Assembly (NCBI GenBank): GCA_027492275.1
Contig: JAPUFC010000085.1
Location: forward strand, 84,247 to 148,246
Origin: Mesorhizobium sp.
GTDB taxonomy: Bacteria; Pseudomonadota; Alphaproteobacteria; Rhizobiales; Rhizobiaceae
Direction of reading: 5' to 3'
Length of the DNA stretch: 64,000 nt
Below, in pieces: positions 8,928 to 17,704 of the stretch (position 1 is the stretch's first letter; the number at the start of each line of letters is the position of its first letter). The position numbers and the translations under genes were made by a program. Under the pieces are notes generated by a model, which worked only from the letters and a program-made list of their open reading frames with translations, had not been told where the DNA came from and ran no database searches.

Positions 8928-10194
8928 TACCGAGGAGTCCCTCGCCGAAGCCGCGATCGGGCTGGCGTTCCGACGGCAGATCCGTTTCTGGATCGTCGTG
9001 TCGATCGTCCTCGGCCTCTTCGTCTACGTCTTTGCCGACATATTGCTGCCCTTCGTGGCCGGCATGGTGCTGGCCTATTTCCTCGATCCCGTCGCCGACA
9101 GGCTGGAAAGGGTGGGCCTTTCGCGGGTCGCCGCGACGCTGGTCATCCTCATCGCCTTCGTCGTCGTCCTGACGGTCGCGCTGATCGTCCTGATCCCCGT
9201 CCTGGCCTCGCAGCTCGGCGGCCTGATCGGCCAGTTCCCGGAATATCTCACGCGGCTGCAGGGGCTCGTGACGAGCTTCGACCCGGAATGGATCGAGCGG
9301 CGCTTCGGCCTGGAGGCCGGCAGCCTGCGCGAGGGTCTGAACTCGCTGCTGACCACCGGCATGGGCTTCGTGACGACGGTCTTCACGTCGATCTGGAGCT
9401 CCGGCGTGGCGCTGTTCTCCGTCGCCGGCCTGTTCATTGTGACGCCGGTCGTCGCCTTCTACATGCTGCTCGACTGGGACCGCATGGTCGCCACCGTCGA
9501 TAGCTGGGTGCCGCGCGACCATGTCGACACGGTGCGCCACATCGCCACCGACATCAACGCCTCCACGGCCGGCTTCGTGCGCGGGCAGGGCACGCTCTGC
9601 ATCGTGCTCGGCATCATGTACGCCATCGGCCTGACGCTGACCGGCCTGAATTTCGGCATCCTGATCGGCCTGTTCGCCGGCCTGATCTCCTTCATCCCCT
9701 ATGTCGGCTCGCTGGTCGGGCTGGTGCTGGCGGTGGGCGTCGCCTTCGTGCAGTTCTGGCCGGACTGGATCATGGTGGCGGCCGTCGCCGGCGTGTTCTT
9801 CGTCGGCCAGTTCATCGAGGGCAACATCCTGCAGCCGCGTCTGGTGGGCAAGAGCGTCGGCCTGCATCCGGTCTGGCTGATGTTCGCGCTGTTCGCCTTC
9901 GGCGCGCTGTTCGGCTTCGTCGGCCTGCTGATCGCGGTGCCGGCGGCGGCGGCGGTGGCCGTTCTGGTCCGCTTCGCCATCGGCCGCTATCTGGAATCGC
10001 CGCTCTACAAGGGCCATCCGCCGGACATCGCCGAGATGACGGTGACCACCACCACGGTGCGCCTGATCGAGGACCAGCCGCATGAGGAAGCGTCCGCCAG
10101 CGCGCTGACCGACGAATTGCCCGACGCGCCGAAGAAGGCGCGGCGGGCCTCCCGCAAGCAGGCTCCGCGCAAGTCCGCGCCGCGAAAGGCCTGA
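8908..10194 (+). CDS. AI-2E/PerM family transporter
   Basis: This 428-residue membrane protein of the AI-2 exporter (PerM/YdgG) family has about eight hydrophobic segments. The first is [20 protein letters not shown], followed by the conserved [22 protein letters not shown] and the later [16 protein letters not shown] and [19 protein letters not shown] signatures. The last 50 residues form a basic Lys/Arg/Ala/Pro-rich cytoplasmic tail ending near [12 protein letters not shown]. The family exports varied solutes, so a quorum-signal role is not implied. It starts inside the preceding gene and is followed 11 bp later by hdaA, so the three genes probably form an operon. Confidence 0.9.
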   Translation: MAKARPDTEESLAEAAIGLAFRRQIRFWIVVSIVLGLFVYVFADILLPFVAGMVLAYFLDPVADRLERVGLSRVAATLVILIAFVVVLTVALIVLIPVLASQLGGLIGQFPEYLTRLQGLVTSFDPEWIERRFGLEAGSLREGLNSLLTTGMGFVTTVFTSIWSSGVALFSVAGLFIVTPVVAFYMLLDWDRMVATVDSWVPRDHVDTVRHIATDINASTAGFVRGQGTLCIVLGIMYAIGLTLTGLNFGILIGLFAGLISFIPYVGSLVGLVLAVGVAFVQFWPDWIMVAAVAGVFFVGQFIEGNILQPRLVGKSVGLHPVWLMFALFAFGALFGFVGLLIAVPAAAAVAVLVRFAIGRYLESPLYKGHPPDIAEMTVTTTTVRLIEDQPHEEASASALTDELPDAPKKARRASRKQAPRKSAPRKA

Positions 10195-10205
10195 CGCGGG
10201 CAACC

Positions 10206-10907
10206 ATGGCCGACACCGGGCCCCCGAGGCAGATTCCCTTCGATCTCGGCCACGAGCCGGGCCGCTCGCGCGACGACCTCGTGGTGACGCGGGCGAACCG
10301 CGAGGCGGTCGCCCTGATCGACGCCTGGCCGCACTGGCCGACCCCCGTCGTGGTGCTGGCCGGTCCTGCGGGGGCGGGCAAGACGCATCTCGCCTCCATC
10401 TGGCGCGAGCGCGCCGGCGCGGTGGCGCTGGAAGCGGGCCGGATTTCGCCAGGTCTCGCCGGGCTGCCGGCCCGCCGGCCCGTGCTGGTCGATCCGGCCG
10501 ATTCCGGTCCCCTGGACGAGCAGGGCCTGTTCCACCTGATCAACGCCGTCCGCTCGGGCGGCACGCAGCTCCTGCTCACCGCGCGCCGCTTTGCGCCCGC
10601 CTGGGGCGTGCGGCTGCCCGATCTCGCCTCGCGCCTCAAGGCAGCGGCGACGGTCGAGATCCACGAGCCTGACGACGAACTCCTGGCGGCGGTGGTGACG
10701 AAGCTGTTCGCCGACCGGCAGGTCGAGGTGGAGCCGCATGTCGTGCAGTTCCTCGTGCGCCGCATGGAGCGCTCGCTGTCGACGGCGATCGCGGTAGTCG
10801 ACCGGCTCGACCGCGCCGCCTTGGAAGGCAAGGCGCGCATCACGCGCGCCCTCGCCGCGCAGACGATGAGCGCCATGGACGAAGGGCAGGGCGAGCTCGG
10901 GATCTGA
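10206..10907 (+). CDS. hdaA: HdaA/DnaA-like regulatory inactivator of replication
   Basis: This 233-residue protein resembles the AAA+ core of DnaA without its DNA-binding domain IV, as in Hda/HdaA proteins that stimulate ATP hydrolysis by DnaA on the sliding clamp. It opens with RQIPFDLGH, a probable clamp-binding motif. It has a Walker A GPAGAGKTHL, a weak Walker B near RPVLVDPAD, a sensor-like LLTARRF and a C-terminal lid (LVRRMERSLSTAIAVVDRLD). The position directly after the membrane permease gene is familiar in alphaproteobacteria. The inactivator role is inferred from the family. Confidence 0.85.
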   Translation: MADTGPPRQIPFDLGHEPGRSRDDLVVTRANREAVALIDAWPHWPTPVVVLAGPAGAGKTHLASIWRERAGAVALEAGRISPGLAGLPARRPVLVDPADSGPLDEQGLFHLINAVRSGGTQLLLTARRFAPAWGVRLPDLASRLKAAATVEIHEPDDELLAAVVTKLFADRQVEVEPHVVQFLVRRMERSLSTAIAVVDRLDRAALEGKARITRALAAQTMSAMDEGQGELGI

Positions 10908-10918
10908 CGACGGCCGGG

Positions 10919-10995
10919 TGGTCGGAGTGGCAGGATTCGAACCTGCGACCCCCTGATCCCAAATCAGGTGCGCTACCAGGCTGCGCTACACTCCG
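10919..10995 (-). tRNA. tRNA-Pro (TGG)
   Basis: Read on the minus strand, the gene starts CGGAGTG and pairs with CACTCCG. The anticodon loop is TTTGGGA with anticodon TGG, the T-loop is GTTCGAATC and the CCA end is encoded. It is 77 nt long with full cloverleaf pairing. It converges with hdaA. No integrase or island boundary lies beside it. Confidence 0.97.
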
Positions 10996-11115
10996 CGACC
11001 GGACGGCTTGCCGGCGGGCAGACGGCTTCTACAGGCACGGGCGGCAGGGCGCAAGCGAGCAATCTCCGCCCGCCCGGACCTTTGTGCGCCGGCGCTGTCG
11101 TCCCGTGCGGCGGCG

Positions 11116-11277
11116 TCAGCCGGGCCTGCGGCGGGAAGCGTGCTCGCCCCGCCACCAGATCAGATAGAGCGGTCCGAACCGCCACACCGGCACTTCGCGC
11201 CGCAATTCGACCGAGCGCAGTTCCCTGTACCGCTTGACCTTCAAGGTGCCGCCGGGCAGCCTGATCCTGTATGTCAT
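11116..11277 (-). CDS. Small hypothetical protein (53 aa)
   Basis: I do not recognise this small frame. It encodes MTYRIRLPGG, then a basic stretch (KVKRYRELRS), an aromatic core (VWRFGPLYLIWWR) and an Arg-rich end. A GGGGGT ribosome-binding site lies about 6 bases before the ATG at 11277. The aromatic-basic pattern looks like a genuine small membrane-associated or nucleic-acid-binding peptide rather than random GC-rich sequence. No domain can be named. It lies alone between tRNA-Pro and the sensor kinase gene. Support is the start signal and the composition only. Confidence 0.45.
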   Translation of the reverse strand: MTYRIRLPGGTLKVKRYRELRSVELRREVPVWRFGPLYLIWWRGEHASRRRPG

Positions 11278-11445
11278 AACCGACCCCCAACTCCGCGGCA
11301 CAATGAATATCCGTTGACCCTACGTCAATGAGGCGTCCCTTTTGTGACCGGGTGGAACGAAGAAATCCGGGATGCGGACGGGCAATGTTTCACAAGTCTG
11401 CAGGACTTGGTGCTATGAACGGGAACGTGCCGATCAACTCCGGGG

Positions 11446-13143
11446 ATGAACGTTGCAGCGAACGCATCCGATGAGCCGCCAGCCTGCCGGCAAGGACGGG
11501 CGCCTGGCGGCATGCCGGCGGATCGTCCCTTTTCATCCGGGAGCGGGTGCGGCTTGACCCTGTCCGCCGCGACCGAGCGCGACCGCGCGGCCTTCGCCAT
11601 CAGGGCGGCGATCGCCCTGATCGTGGCGATGTTCGCCCTGTTCCTGGTCGTGCTGACCCTGTCCATCCTGAGGCAGTGGAGCGACGCGCAGAAGCGCGCG
11701 GAGGAGAGGGCGTCCGCCGCCTCGCAGGTGGTCGCCATCAACGCCAAATGGATCAGCGAGCTGTCGCGCCAGGCGCTTTCCCGCATCGACGACGCGCTGG
11801 GCTCGAACATCGAGGACAACGCGTCGGCCACCGCCGAATTCATCCGCGAGGCGGTGCAGCGCCTGCCGGGCAACGTCAGGGCCTATGTCATCGACACCGA
11901 AGGGCGAACGCTGTTCTCGACCGACCCACAGTTGCGCCAGATCGACGTGCGCGACCGCAAGTATTTCTCCGCGCTGGCCGAGGGCGCCGGCTGGTACGTC
12001 TCGTCGCTGATGGTCAGCCGCCTCAACGGCGCGCAGATCTTCGTGTTCAGCAAGCGTCTGGAGCGCGGGCGCGAATTCGCCGGCGCCGCCATCATTTCCT
12101 TCGACGTCGCGCTGCTCAAGGACATCTGGGAATTGCTCGACATGGACGAGCTGTCGACGGTGAGCCTGGTGCGCCGGGACGGGCAGCTCGTCGCCCGCTA
12201 TCCGTTCGCCGACGGCCCGCTCGACCTCTCGAACTACGTTCTGTTCACCGACTACCTGAAGGCGCGCGAGACCGGCACATACTTCGCCGTGTCGCCGGCC
12301 GACGGCGTGCGGCGCATCGTCGGCTATCGCGCCGTGCCCGACACCGACCTCTTGGCGCTGGCCTCGATCAGCACCCGCGGGGCGTTCGCGCTTTTCTGGC
12401 GCGGCACGATCGTCACGCTGGTCTTCGCCGTCCCGACCGCGATCGCCCTGGCGCTGGCCATTGCCTGGATCTTCCGCCTGCTCGGCAACGGCGAGCGGCG
12501 GCGCCAGGAGCTGGAGGAGGCGCTCGACCTCAACCGCATGCTGGTGCGCGACACCCATCACCGGGTGAAGAACAACCTGCAGGCCATCATCTCCCTGGTG
12601 CGCATGCACCCCTTGCCGGCCGCGCTAAAGGAGGATCTGCAAAGCCGGATCGCGGCCATGTCGGCCGTGCACGAGCATCTCTACCGGCTCGACAGGTTCG
12701 CCGAGGTGGATGCGGCCAGCCTGATACCGGGCATCGTCGAGCGGCTGCGCGAGAGCTTCCCGGCGCGCGTGGCCGTGCTCTACGATCTGGAGCGGCTGCT
12801 GCTCGACCGCGACACGGCGACGCCGCTGGCGCTGCTGGTCAGCGAAGTGGCGACCAACTCGCTGAAATATGCCTTCCCGGAGGGGCGCGAGGGCACGCTG
12901 CGCATGTCGCTCAGGACCCGCGCCGACGGCGATCTCGACCTCGCGATCGCCGATGACGGCATCGGCTTCGATGCGGCCAACCCGCGCCAGGGGCTGGGCA
13001 CCAAGCTGATCCGCGCCATGGTGATCCAGCTCGGCGGGACCGGAGGCTACGAGCCGGGCGGCGCCGGGGCGACGTTCAGGGCGGTGCTGCCGCGCCGCAT
13101 CGCTCTCCAGGCCGCAAACGGCGTGTCGGCGGCGGCCGAATAG
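11446..13143 (+). CDS. Membrane sensor histidine kinase, HisKA_2 type
   Basis: This is a 565-residue sensor kinase. A transmembrane helix (IRAAIALIVAMFALFLVVLT) is followed by a periplasmic Cache-like sensor of about 250 residues, a second helix (IVTLVFAVPTAIALALAIAW) and the kinase core. The phosphoacceptor lies in RDTHHRVKNNLQA (His371 or His372), the HisKA_2 pattern, and the ATPase has SEVATNSLKYAFPE, DDGIGFD and GLGTKLI. In alphaproteobacteria such kinases often feed the PhyR/EcfG general stress response, but no response regulator is adjacent. The start at 11446 is uncertain, and an in-frame ATG at 11512 is an alternative. Confidence 0.88.
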   Translation: MNVAANASDEPPACRQGRAPGGMPADRPFSSGSGCGLTLSAATERDRAAFAIRAAIALIVAMFALFLVVLTLSILRQWSDAQKRAEERASAASQVVAINAKWISELSRQALSRIDDALGSNIEDNASATAEFIREAVQRLPGNVRAYVIDTEGRTLFSTDPQLRQIDVRDRKYFSALAEGAGWYVSSLMVSRLNGAQIFVFSKRLERGREFAGAAIISFDVALLKDIWELLDMDELSTVSLVRRDGQLVARYPFADGPLDLSNYVLFTDYLKARETGTYFAVSPADGVRRIVGYRAVPDTDLLALASISTRGAFALFWRGTIVTLVFAVPTAIALALAIAWIFRLLGNGERRRQELEEALDLNRMLVRDTHHRVKNNLQAIISLVRMHPLPAALKEDLQSRIAAMSAVHEHLYRLDRFAEVDAASLIPGIVERLRESFPARVAVLYDLERLLLDRDTATPLALLVSEVATNSLKYAFPEGREGTLRMSLRTRADGDLDLAIADDGIGFDAANPRQGLGTKLIRAMVIQLGGTGGYEPGGAGATFRAVLPRRIALQAANGVSAAAE

Positions 13144-13262
13144 CGCCGCGAAGGCTTTGGAGAGGCTAAGCTGCCGCGCGCGGCGCGCCGCTTTGGCCGC
13201 CGCCCCATTGACGGGAGGGCTCGATGGATGGCAGTGCTCACCCGACAAACAGGAAAGACGGC

Positions 13263-13568
13263 ATGTCCGCACGCATCTTCAGCCCGGCCAAGACCGCCAT
13301 GCAGTCCGGCAAGGCCAAGACCGGCCACTGGATCCTGGAATTCGAGCCGGCCCAGCCCCGCCGCATCGACCCGCTGATGGGCTATACGAGCTCCGGCGAC
13401 ATGCTGAGCCAGATCCGCCTGACCTTCGAGACGAAGGAGGAGGCGATCGCCTATGCCGAGAAGAACGGCCTCGACTTCCAGGTGCAGGAGCCCAAGGAGG
13501 CGAAGCGCCGCCAGATTTCCTACGCGGAGAATTTCCGCTATGACCGCAGGATGCCGTGGACGCATTGA
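13263..13568 (+). CDS. NADH dehydrogenase (complex I) accessory subunit, NDUFS4-like
   Basis: This 101-residue protein matches the ETC complex I subunit family (NDUFS4, 18 kDa). It starts SARIFSPAKTAMQSGKAKT, followed by WILEFEPAQPRRIDPLMGYTSS, QIRLTFETKEEAIAYAEKNG and the conserved end YAENFRYDRRMPWTH. It is a soluble accessory subunit of alphaproteobacterial complex I at the inner face of the membrane. I chose ATG 13263 rather than 13224 because a GGAAAG site precedes it and homology begins there. The core nuo genes are not in the window. A tRNA gene follows 39 bp later. Confidence 0.93.
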   Translation: MSARIFSPAKTAMQSGKAKTGHWILEFEPAQPRRIDPLMGYTSSGDMLSQIRLTFETKEEAIAYAEKNGLDFQVQEPKEAKRRQISYAENFRYDRRMPWTH

Positions 13569-13607
13569 TCCCGGCATCACGCATGCCGGCGCAGCGCCGG
13601 CCGTCGC

Positions 13608-13684
13608 GGTCCCGTAGCTCAGCCGGATAGAGCACCGGCCTTCTAAGCCGATGGTCGCAGGTTCGAATCCTGCCGGGATCGCCA
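13608..13684 (+). tRNA. tRNA-Arg (TCT)
   Basis: The acceptor stem GGTCCCG pairs with CGGGATC (one G-U pair), the D-arm begins GCTCAGCCGGATAGAGC, the anticodon loop is CTTCTAA with anticodon TCT and the T-arm is GCAGGTTCGAATCCTGC. The CCA end is encoded at 13682-13684. It is 77 nt long and ends 5 bp from the convergent cyclase gene. Confidence 0.97.
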
Positions 13685-13689
13685 TCACT

Positions 13690-15723
13690 TCAAGAGGCGC
13701 GTTCGCCGACCAGCTCGAAGATGTCGATGGCGCCGGTGCGGCCTTTCGGCTGCGCCTGTCCCAGCGCCCTGAAGTCGAAATCCGCCGCGGCCAGGTCGCG
13801 GATCGCCGCGCTGGCCAGGATCGTCGTGCCGAACTCCTTGTTCATGCCTTCCAGCCGCGAGGCGACGTTCACCGTGTCGCCCATCGCGGTGTACTGGCGC
13901 CGCGCCGTGGCCCCGACGCTGCCGACGACCGCCGGACCGGTGTGCAGGCCGAAGCGGGTGACGAGCGGCGGCAGCCCGGCCGCCTCGTTGCCGGCGTTGA
14001 ACCGGGCCACGCCCAGCGCCAGCGCCAGCGCGCAGCGGCAGCCGTGCTCGACATGGTCGGCGTCGGGTGTCGGCGCGTTCCACATCGCGTAGATCGAGTC
14101 GCCGAGATACTGGATGATGACGCCGCCATGCGCTTCCACGATCCCGTTCATCATCTCGAAATAGCCGGACAGGAGCTCGACGACCTCTTCGGGCGTGCGC
14201 TGCTCTGAGATGGTGGTGAAGTCGCGTATGTCGGTGAACAGGATGGTGACGTCCTGCCGCACCGCGCCCTCCGCGCCCCCCAGGCCGGAGGTCACGATGC
14301 GGCGCACCAGCTCGCGCGGCACGTAGAGCGCGAATGTGCCGATGGCCGTCTGCGCCGAGGACAACGCCCCCGACAGCACATTGACCTCGCTGATCAGCGA
14401 CATCGGCCGCGGCCCGCCGCCGAATTCCAGCTTGCCGATGTGACGCGCCTCGTCCGACAGCGAGAACAGCGCGTTGCTGACCAGCCGCGCCACCAGCAGC
14501 GCGGCGAGCAGGCCGGCCAGCAGGAACAGCGAGGAAATCCACAGCGTGTTCTGCAGCAGCCTGGTGCTTTCGCCGACGAAATCCTCGAGCGGCGCGGCGA
14601 TGACGATGGTGCCGGGCTCCTGCCGGTTCACGATGTCGATGCGCGACAGGCGCGCGACATAGGGGGTCGCGCCGACCGAGAAGCTGACGATGCCGTCGCG
14701 ATAGCTGCTGGCGGAGTCGAGCAGGTCGCGCACCGCCGGCAGGGCGGGGTCGCCGCCGTCGGCCGTGGCGGCCGCGCCGCGCGCATTGGTGCCGAGGTTC
14801 TCCAGGACGGAAGCCATTTCCTTCGGATCGGAATGGACGATCAGCCGCCTGCGGTCGTCGAAGACATAGCCGGTGGCATGCGCCGAGATCGCGCCTTCGG
14901 CGAGCACATGGCTGATGGTCTCGAGCAGCACGTCCACGCCCACCACGACCCCGGTCGCCTCGTCCGCCGGCCGCGCCAGCGTCACGCCCAGCGAACGCGT
15001 CGTCGCCATGACATAGGGCCGCACCGTGATCGTCCCGGCGCCTTTGAGAGCGCTGCGATACCAGGGGCGCGGGCGCGGGTCGAACTGCACCTCGTCGTTG
15101 CTCGTCTGGCCGAGCAGCCGGCGCTGGCCGTCGAGGAAGCGCCAGGTGGAGACCCCGCCGCCGCCGCCCCGGCGCACGATGGTGCGCAAGGCGTAGACGG
15201 TGCCGCGCGGCGCGGCGAGCGCTGAAGCCCAGCGTGGATTGCCCGCGACGTTCACCGCGTGCACGAAGCCGCCGTCGGGATGCGCGACATAGACGCCGTC
15301 GAGATAGGCGGACCCCTCCAGCGCCCGGGTCAGGAAATCGATCTTGGCGTCGAGGTCGACCAGCGGCGGGGTGCGCAGCGAGCGCACGGCCGAGGCCATG
15401 GCGACGGTCTGGTAGCCGTCGCCGAACAGGCTGCGGTAGCGGTCGATGGTCTGCAGGCTGAGCAGGTCCATGCGCTGGTCGGCGTCGGCCAGCGCCGCCT
15501 CCCGGCCGCGATCGTAGGCGAGCCACATCAGCGGCACCGAAACGCCGATCAGCAGAAGCACGATGACGATGCTGAGATGGACGCGCAGCGGCCCCGACAG
15601 AAGCGGCGCGCGCGGCGCGGCCGCCGGGCGCGCATGGATACCGACGGCGACGGACCGGCCGCCGCCGTTCCGTGCCCCGGCCGGGACGATCAGTGCCGGA
15701 CGCCCATCTGTCACGCTGCTCAT
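13690..15723 (-). CDS. Membrane class III adenylate/guanylate cyclase
   Basis: This is a 677-residue protein with an N-terminal transmembrane helix (HLSIVIVLLLIGVSVPLMWL), a large periplasmic Cache-like sensor, a second helix near LWISSLFLLAGLLAALLVAR and a C-terminal class III cyclase domain. Metal-binding aspartates are visible at Asp498 (FTDIRDF) and Asp542 (YLGDSIYAMW), and the transition-state pair Asn619/Arg623 in GDTVNVASRLEG. The usual adenine-reading Lys four residues before Asp542 is Gln538, and Thr612 is the partner position. A sensed ligand producing cyclic nucleotide is expected. It converges with tRNA-Arg. Confidence 0.9.
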   Translation of the reverse strand: MSSVTDGRPALIVPAGARNGGGRSVAVGIHARPAAAPRAPLLSGPLRVHLSIVIVLLLIGVSVPLMWLAYDRGREAALADADQRMDLLSLQTIDRYRSLFGDGYQTVAMASAVRSLRTPPLVDLDAKIDFLTRALEGSAYLDGVYVAHPDGGFVHAVNVAGNPRWASALAAPRGTVYALRTIVRRGGGGGVSTWRFLDGQRRLLGQTSNDEVQFDPRPRPWYRSALKGAGTITVRPYVMATTRSLGVTLARPADEATGVVVGVDVLLETISHVLAEGAISAHATGYVFDDRRRLIVHSDPKEMASVLENLGTNARGAAATADGGDPALPAVRDLLDSASSYRDGIVSFSVGATPYVARLSRIDIVNRQEPGTIVIAAPLEDFVGESTRLLQNTLWISSLFLLAGLLAALLVARLVSNALFSLSDEARHIGKLEFGGGPRPMSLISEVNVLSGALSSAQTAIGTFALYVPRELVRRIVTSGLGGAEGAVRQDVTILFTDIRDFTTISEQRTPEEVVELLSGYFEMMNGIVEAHGGVIIQYLGDSIYAMWNAPTPDADHVEHGCRCALALALGVARFNAGNEAAGLPPLVTRFGLHTGPAVVGSVGATARRQYTAMGDTVNVASRLEGMNKEFGTTILASAAIRDLAAADFDFRALGQAQPKGRTGAIDIFELVGERAS

Positions 15724-15939
15724 TCGCCGCCCGGTTCACGCGAGGGCGCCGCCGTTTCCGGCCGCGCCGTCATTCTCAGCCCGGCCGATCTTGGCATCCC
15801 GGCGCCGCTTCGCCAAGCGCGGCGTGCGGCCTTTGCCGTCGAGGTGGCGCGGACGCTCGCGCCAACGTGATGCCGCGCAAACGGAACCTTCACGCTTGCG
15901 CGGAGATTATCCCGCCATGCGAAAGCGGAGGTCAGACCC

Positions 15940-16107
15940 ATGTTGCATGATCCTTACGCGCGGATAGCCGCAGGCATGCTTGCCGGCGTCGTCGTCGGCA
16001 TGACCATCGGAATAGCCCTGCTGGGCAACGTCGCTATGGGCGTCGGAATGGGAATAGCCGTGGGCGCGGCCGCCGGAAGCGCGCTCGGCGCGGTGCGGAC
16101 GCCCTGA
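15940..16107 (+). CDS. Small glycine-zipper membrane protein (55 aa)
   Basis: This 55-residue frame starts MLHDPYARIAAGML, with a GGAGG ribosome-binding site 8 bases upstream. Almost the whole protein is hydrophobic, with Gly or Ala at close regular spacing (GVVVGMTIGIALLG, GVGMGIAVGAAAGSALG), the pattern of glycine-zipper membrane helices. It ends 12 bp from the convergent metC stop. I know no named family with certainty. The start signal and the helix pattern support a real gene. Membrane location is inferred. Confidence 0.6.
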   Translation: MLHDPYARIAAGMLAGVVVGMTIGIALLGNVAMGVGMGIAVGAAAGSALGAVRTP

Positions 16108-16119
16108 CGACCGGGACGG

Positions 16120-17304
16120 CTATCCGCTGATGGCACGCGACGCGTCCAGCGCGGCAAGCAGGTCGGTCTTGAGGTCCTCGACGTCTTCCAGGCCGATCTG
16201 AAGGCGGATCACGGGGCCCTCGGTCGGGGCCTTGGCCACGCGCCTGTCGCCCAGCCAGACATGCACGGCGAGGCTTTCGAAGCCACCCCAGCTATAGCCC
16301 AGACCGAATGTTCCGAGCGCATCCAGAAAGGCATGCGCCTTCTTCGTGCCGCCGCCGTCCAGCACGACGGAAAAGATGCCGCTCGAGCCGGAAAAGTCGC
16401 GTTTCCACAGCGCATGCCCGGGATCGTCCTCCAGCCCGGGGTGGAGCACGCGCGCCACGCCCGGCTGGTCCTTCAGCCAGCGGGCGATGTCGAACGCGCT
16501 GCGCTGATGCCGCTCCAGCCGGATGCCCATGGTGCGAAGGCCGCGCATAACCTGATACACGTCGTCGGGCGCGGCGCAGCAGCCCATGGTGATGTGGGTT
16601 TCGTGGAGCTTCGGCCAGTGCCTGGAATTGGCCGACACCATCCCCAGCAGGACGTCGGAATGGCCGGCCGGATATTTGGTCGCGGCATGGATCGAGATGT
16701 CGACGCCGAAATCCAGGGCGCGGAAATAGAGCGGAGTCGCCCAGGTGTTGTCCATCATGACCACAGCGTCCTGCCGGTGGGCGGCTTCGGCGATCGCCGG
16801 GATGTCCTGCATCTCGAAGGTGTTGGAGCCGGGGGATTCGGTGAACACGACCCTGGTGTTCGGCCTCATCAGCCGCGCGATGCCGGCGCCGACATGCGGG
16901 TCGTAGTACTCGACCTCCACGCCGAGCCGCTTGAGCATCGTATCTGCGAAGTTGCGCGTCGGGCTGTATACCGAATCGACGATCAGCGCATGGTCGCCGG
17001 CGCCGAGGAAGGCGAGCAGCGGGATCGTCACGGCGGCGAGCCCGGAAGGCACCAGTATGGTGCCGGCAGACCCCTCGAGCTGGTCCACCGCGCCGGCCAG
17101 TGCGTCCGTCGTCGGCGTCCCGCGCGTGCCGTAGGTGTATTTCTGCCCGCGTGTCGCCATGGTCTGCGCGTCGGGAAACAGCACGGTGGACGCATGCACG
17201 ACGGGCGGGTTGACGAAGCCGAAGAAGTCGCGCGGATCGGGGCCCGCATGGGCGAGCCTGGTGTTGATGCCTCGGCTGCTGGCGTCGGATTTTTTGTCGG
17301 CCAT
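16120..17304 (-). CDS. metC: Cystathionine beta-lyase
   Basis: This 394-residue PLP enzyme of the Cys/Met metabolism family cleaves cystathionine to homocysteine. The sequence shows the N-terminal GINTRLAHAG, the tetramer and substrate region YTYGTRGTPTTDAL, the phosphate loop PSGLAAVTIPLL, the Asp of VVMMDNTWATPLYF that contacts the pyridine nitrogen and the Schiff-base lysine in SIHAATKYPAGHSD. The ATG at 17304 has a GGAGAG site. Sulfur-metabolism neighbours are absent. The MetC subgroup is preferred because of the YTYGTRGTPTTD pattern, though a gamma-lyase activity cannot be excluded. Confidence 0.93.
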   Translation of the reverse strand: MADKKSDASSRGINTRLAHAGPDPRDFFGFVNPPVVHASTVLFPDAQTMATRGQKYTYGTRGTPTTDALAGAVDQLEGSAGTILVPSGLAAVTIPLLAFLGAGDHALIVDSVYSPTRNFADTMLKRLGVEVEYYDPHVGAGIARLMRPNTRVVFTESPGSNTFEMQDIPAIAEAAHRQDAVVMMDNTWATPLYFRALDFGVDISIHAATKYPAGHSDVLLGMVSANSRHWPKLHETHITMGCCAAPDDVYQVMRGLRTMGIRLERHQRSAFDIARWLKDQPGVARVLHPGLEDDPGHALWKRDFSGSSGIFSVVLDGGGTKKAHAFLDALGTFGLGYSWGGFESLAVHVWLGDRRVAKAPTEGPVIRLQIGLEDVEDLKTDLLAALDASRAISG

Positions 17305-17704
17305 CGGTCTCTCCGTTCCCGTCAAGCCATAGTTTCGGGGCGCGTCCGGCGCAACCGGCCAGAGCAGCCGGCCCCTGCTTATCGTCCTTTCGTCTAATGG
17401 AGGCGCGCGGAAACCCTTTGCAAGGCCGCCGCGGCCAGCATGATCTTGCCGCCAAGCCGGCTGTTTCGAAGGCGGACGCTGCGTCATCCGGGCCAAACAG
17501 GCAGAAGAACTTCCAAACTCGGAACCCTTGGGTGCGATGCTCTTGACCTCACACCGATAATCGCCTTCGATACGGGACGTGATTGATGGCGCGGCCGATA
17601 ACAAGGCGAAACGAGGTCGGGCGGGAGAAGTCCGGCCGGAGCCGCGTCTCACGGGAACACGGGCGGGAGCGGTCTCCCGAAAAACAGAAAAGGGTAGTGG
17701 GCTT
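17305..17704. other. Divergent intergenic region, metC / aapJ
   Basis: This 400 bp stretch holds no credible gene. It must contain the promoters of metC (minus) and aapJ (plus). A weak candidate for aapJ is TTGACC at 17543-17548 with TTCGAT 17 bases on. A perfect 6 bp inverted repeat with a 4-base loop (CGGGAGCGGTCTCCCG, 17664-17679) followed by AAAAA lies about 25 bp before aapJ and would form a hairpin in its 5' leader. Its function is unknown. Confidence 0.5.

Noticed and set aside
10919..13684. tRNA-Pro and tRNA-Arg as possible island insertion sites
   Set aside because: No integrase, direct repeat of the tRNA 3' end or change in gene type is visible between or beside them.
15724..15939. 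Possible gene between the cyclase gene and the small glycine-zipper gene
   Set aside because: Short frames here lack ribosome-binding sites and look like GC-rich antisense sequence. I see only likely promoter DNA.
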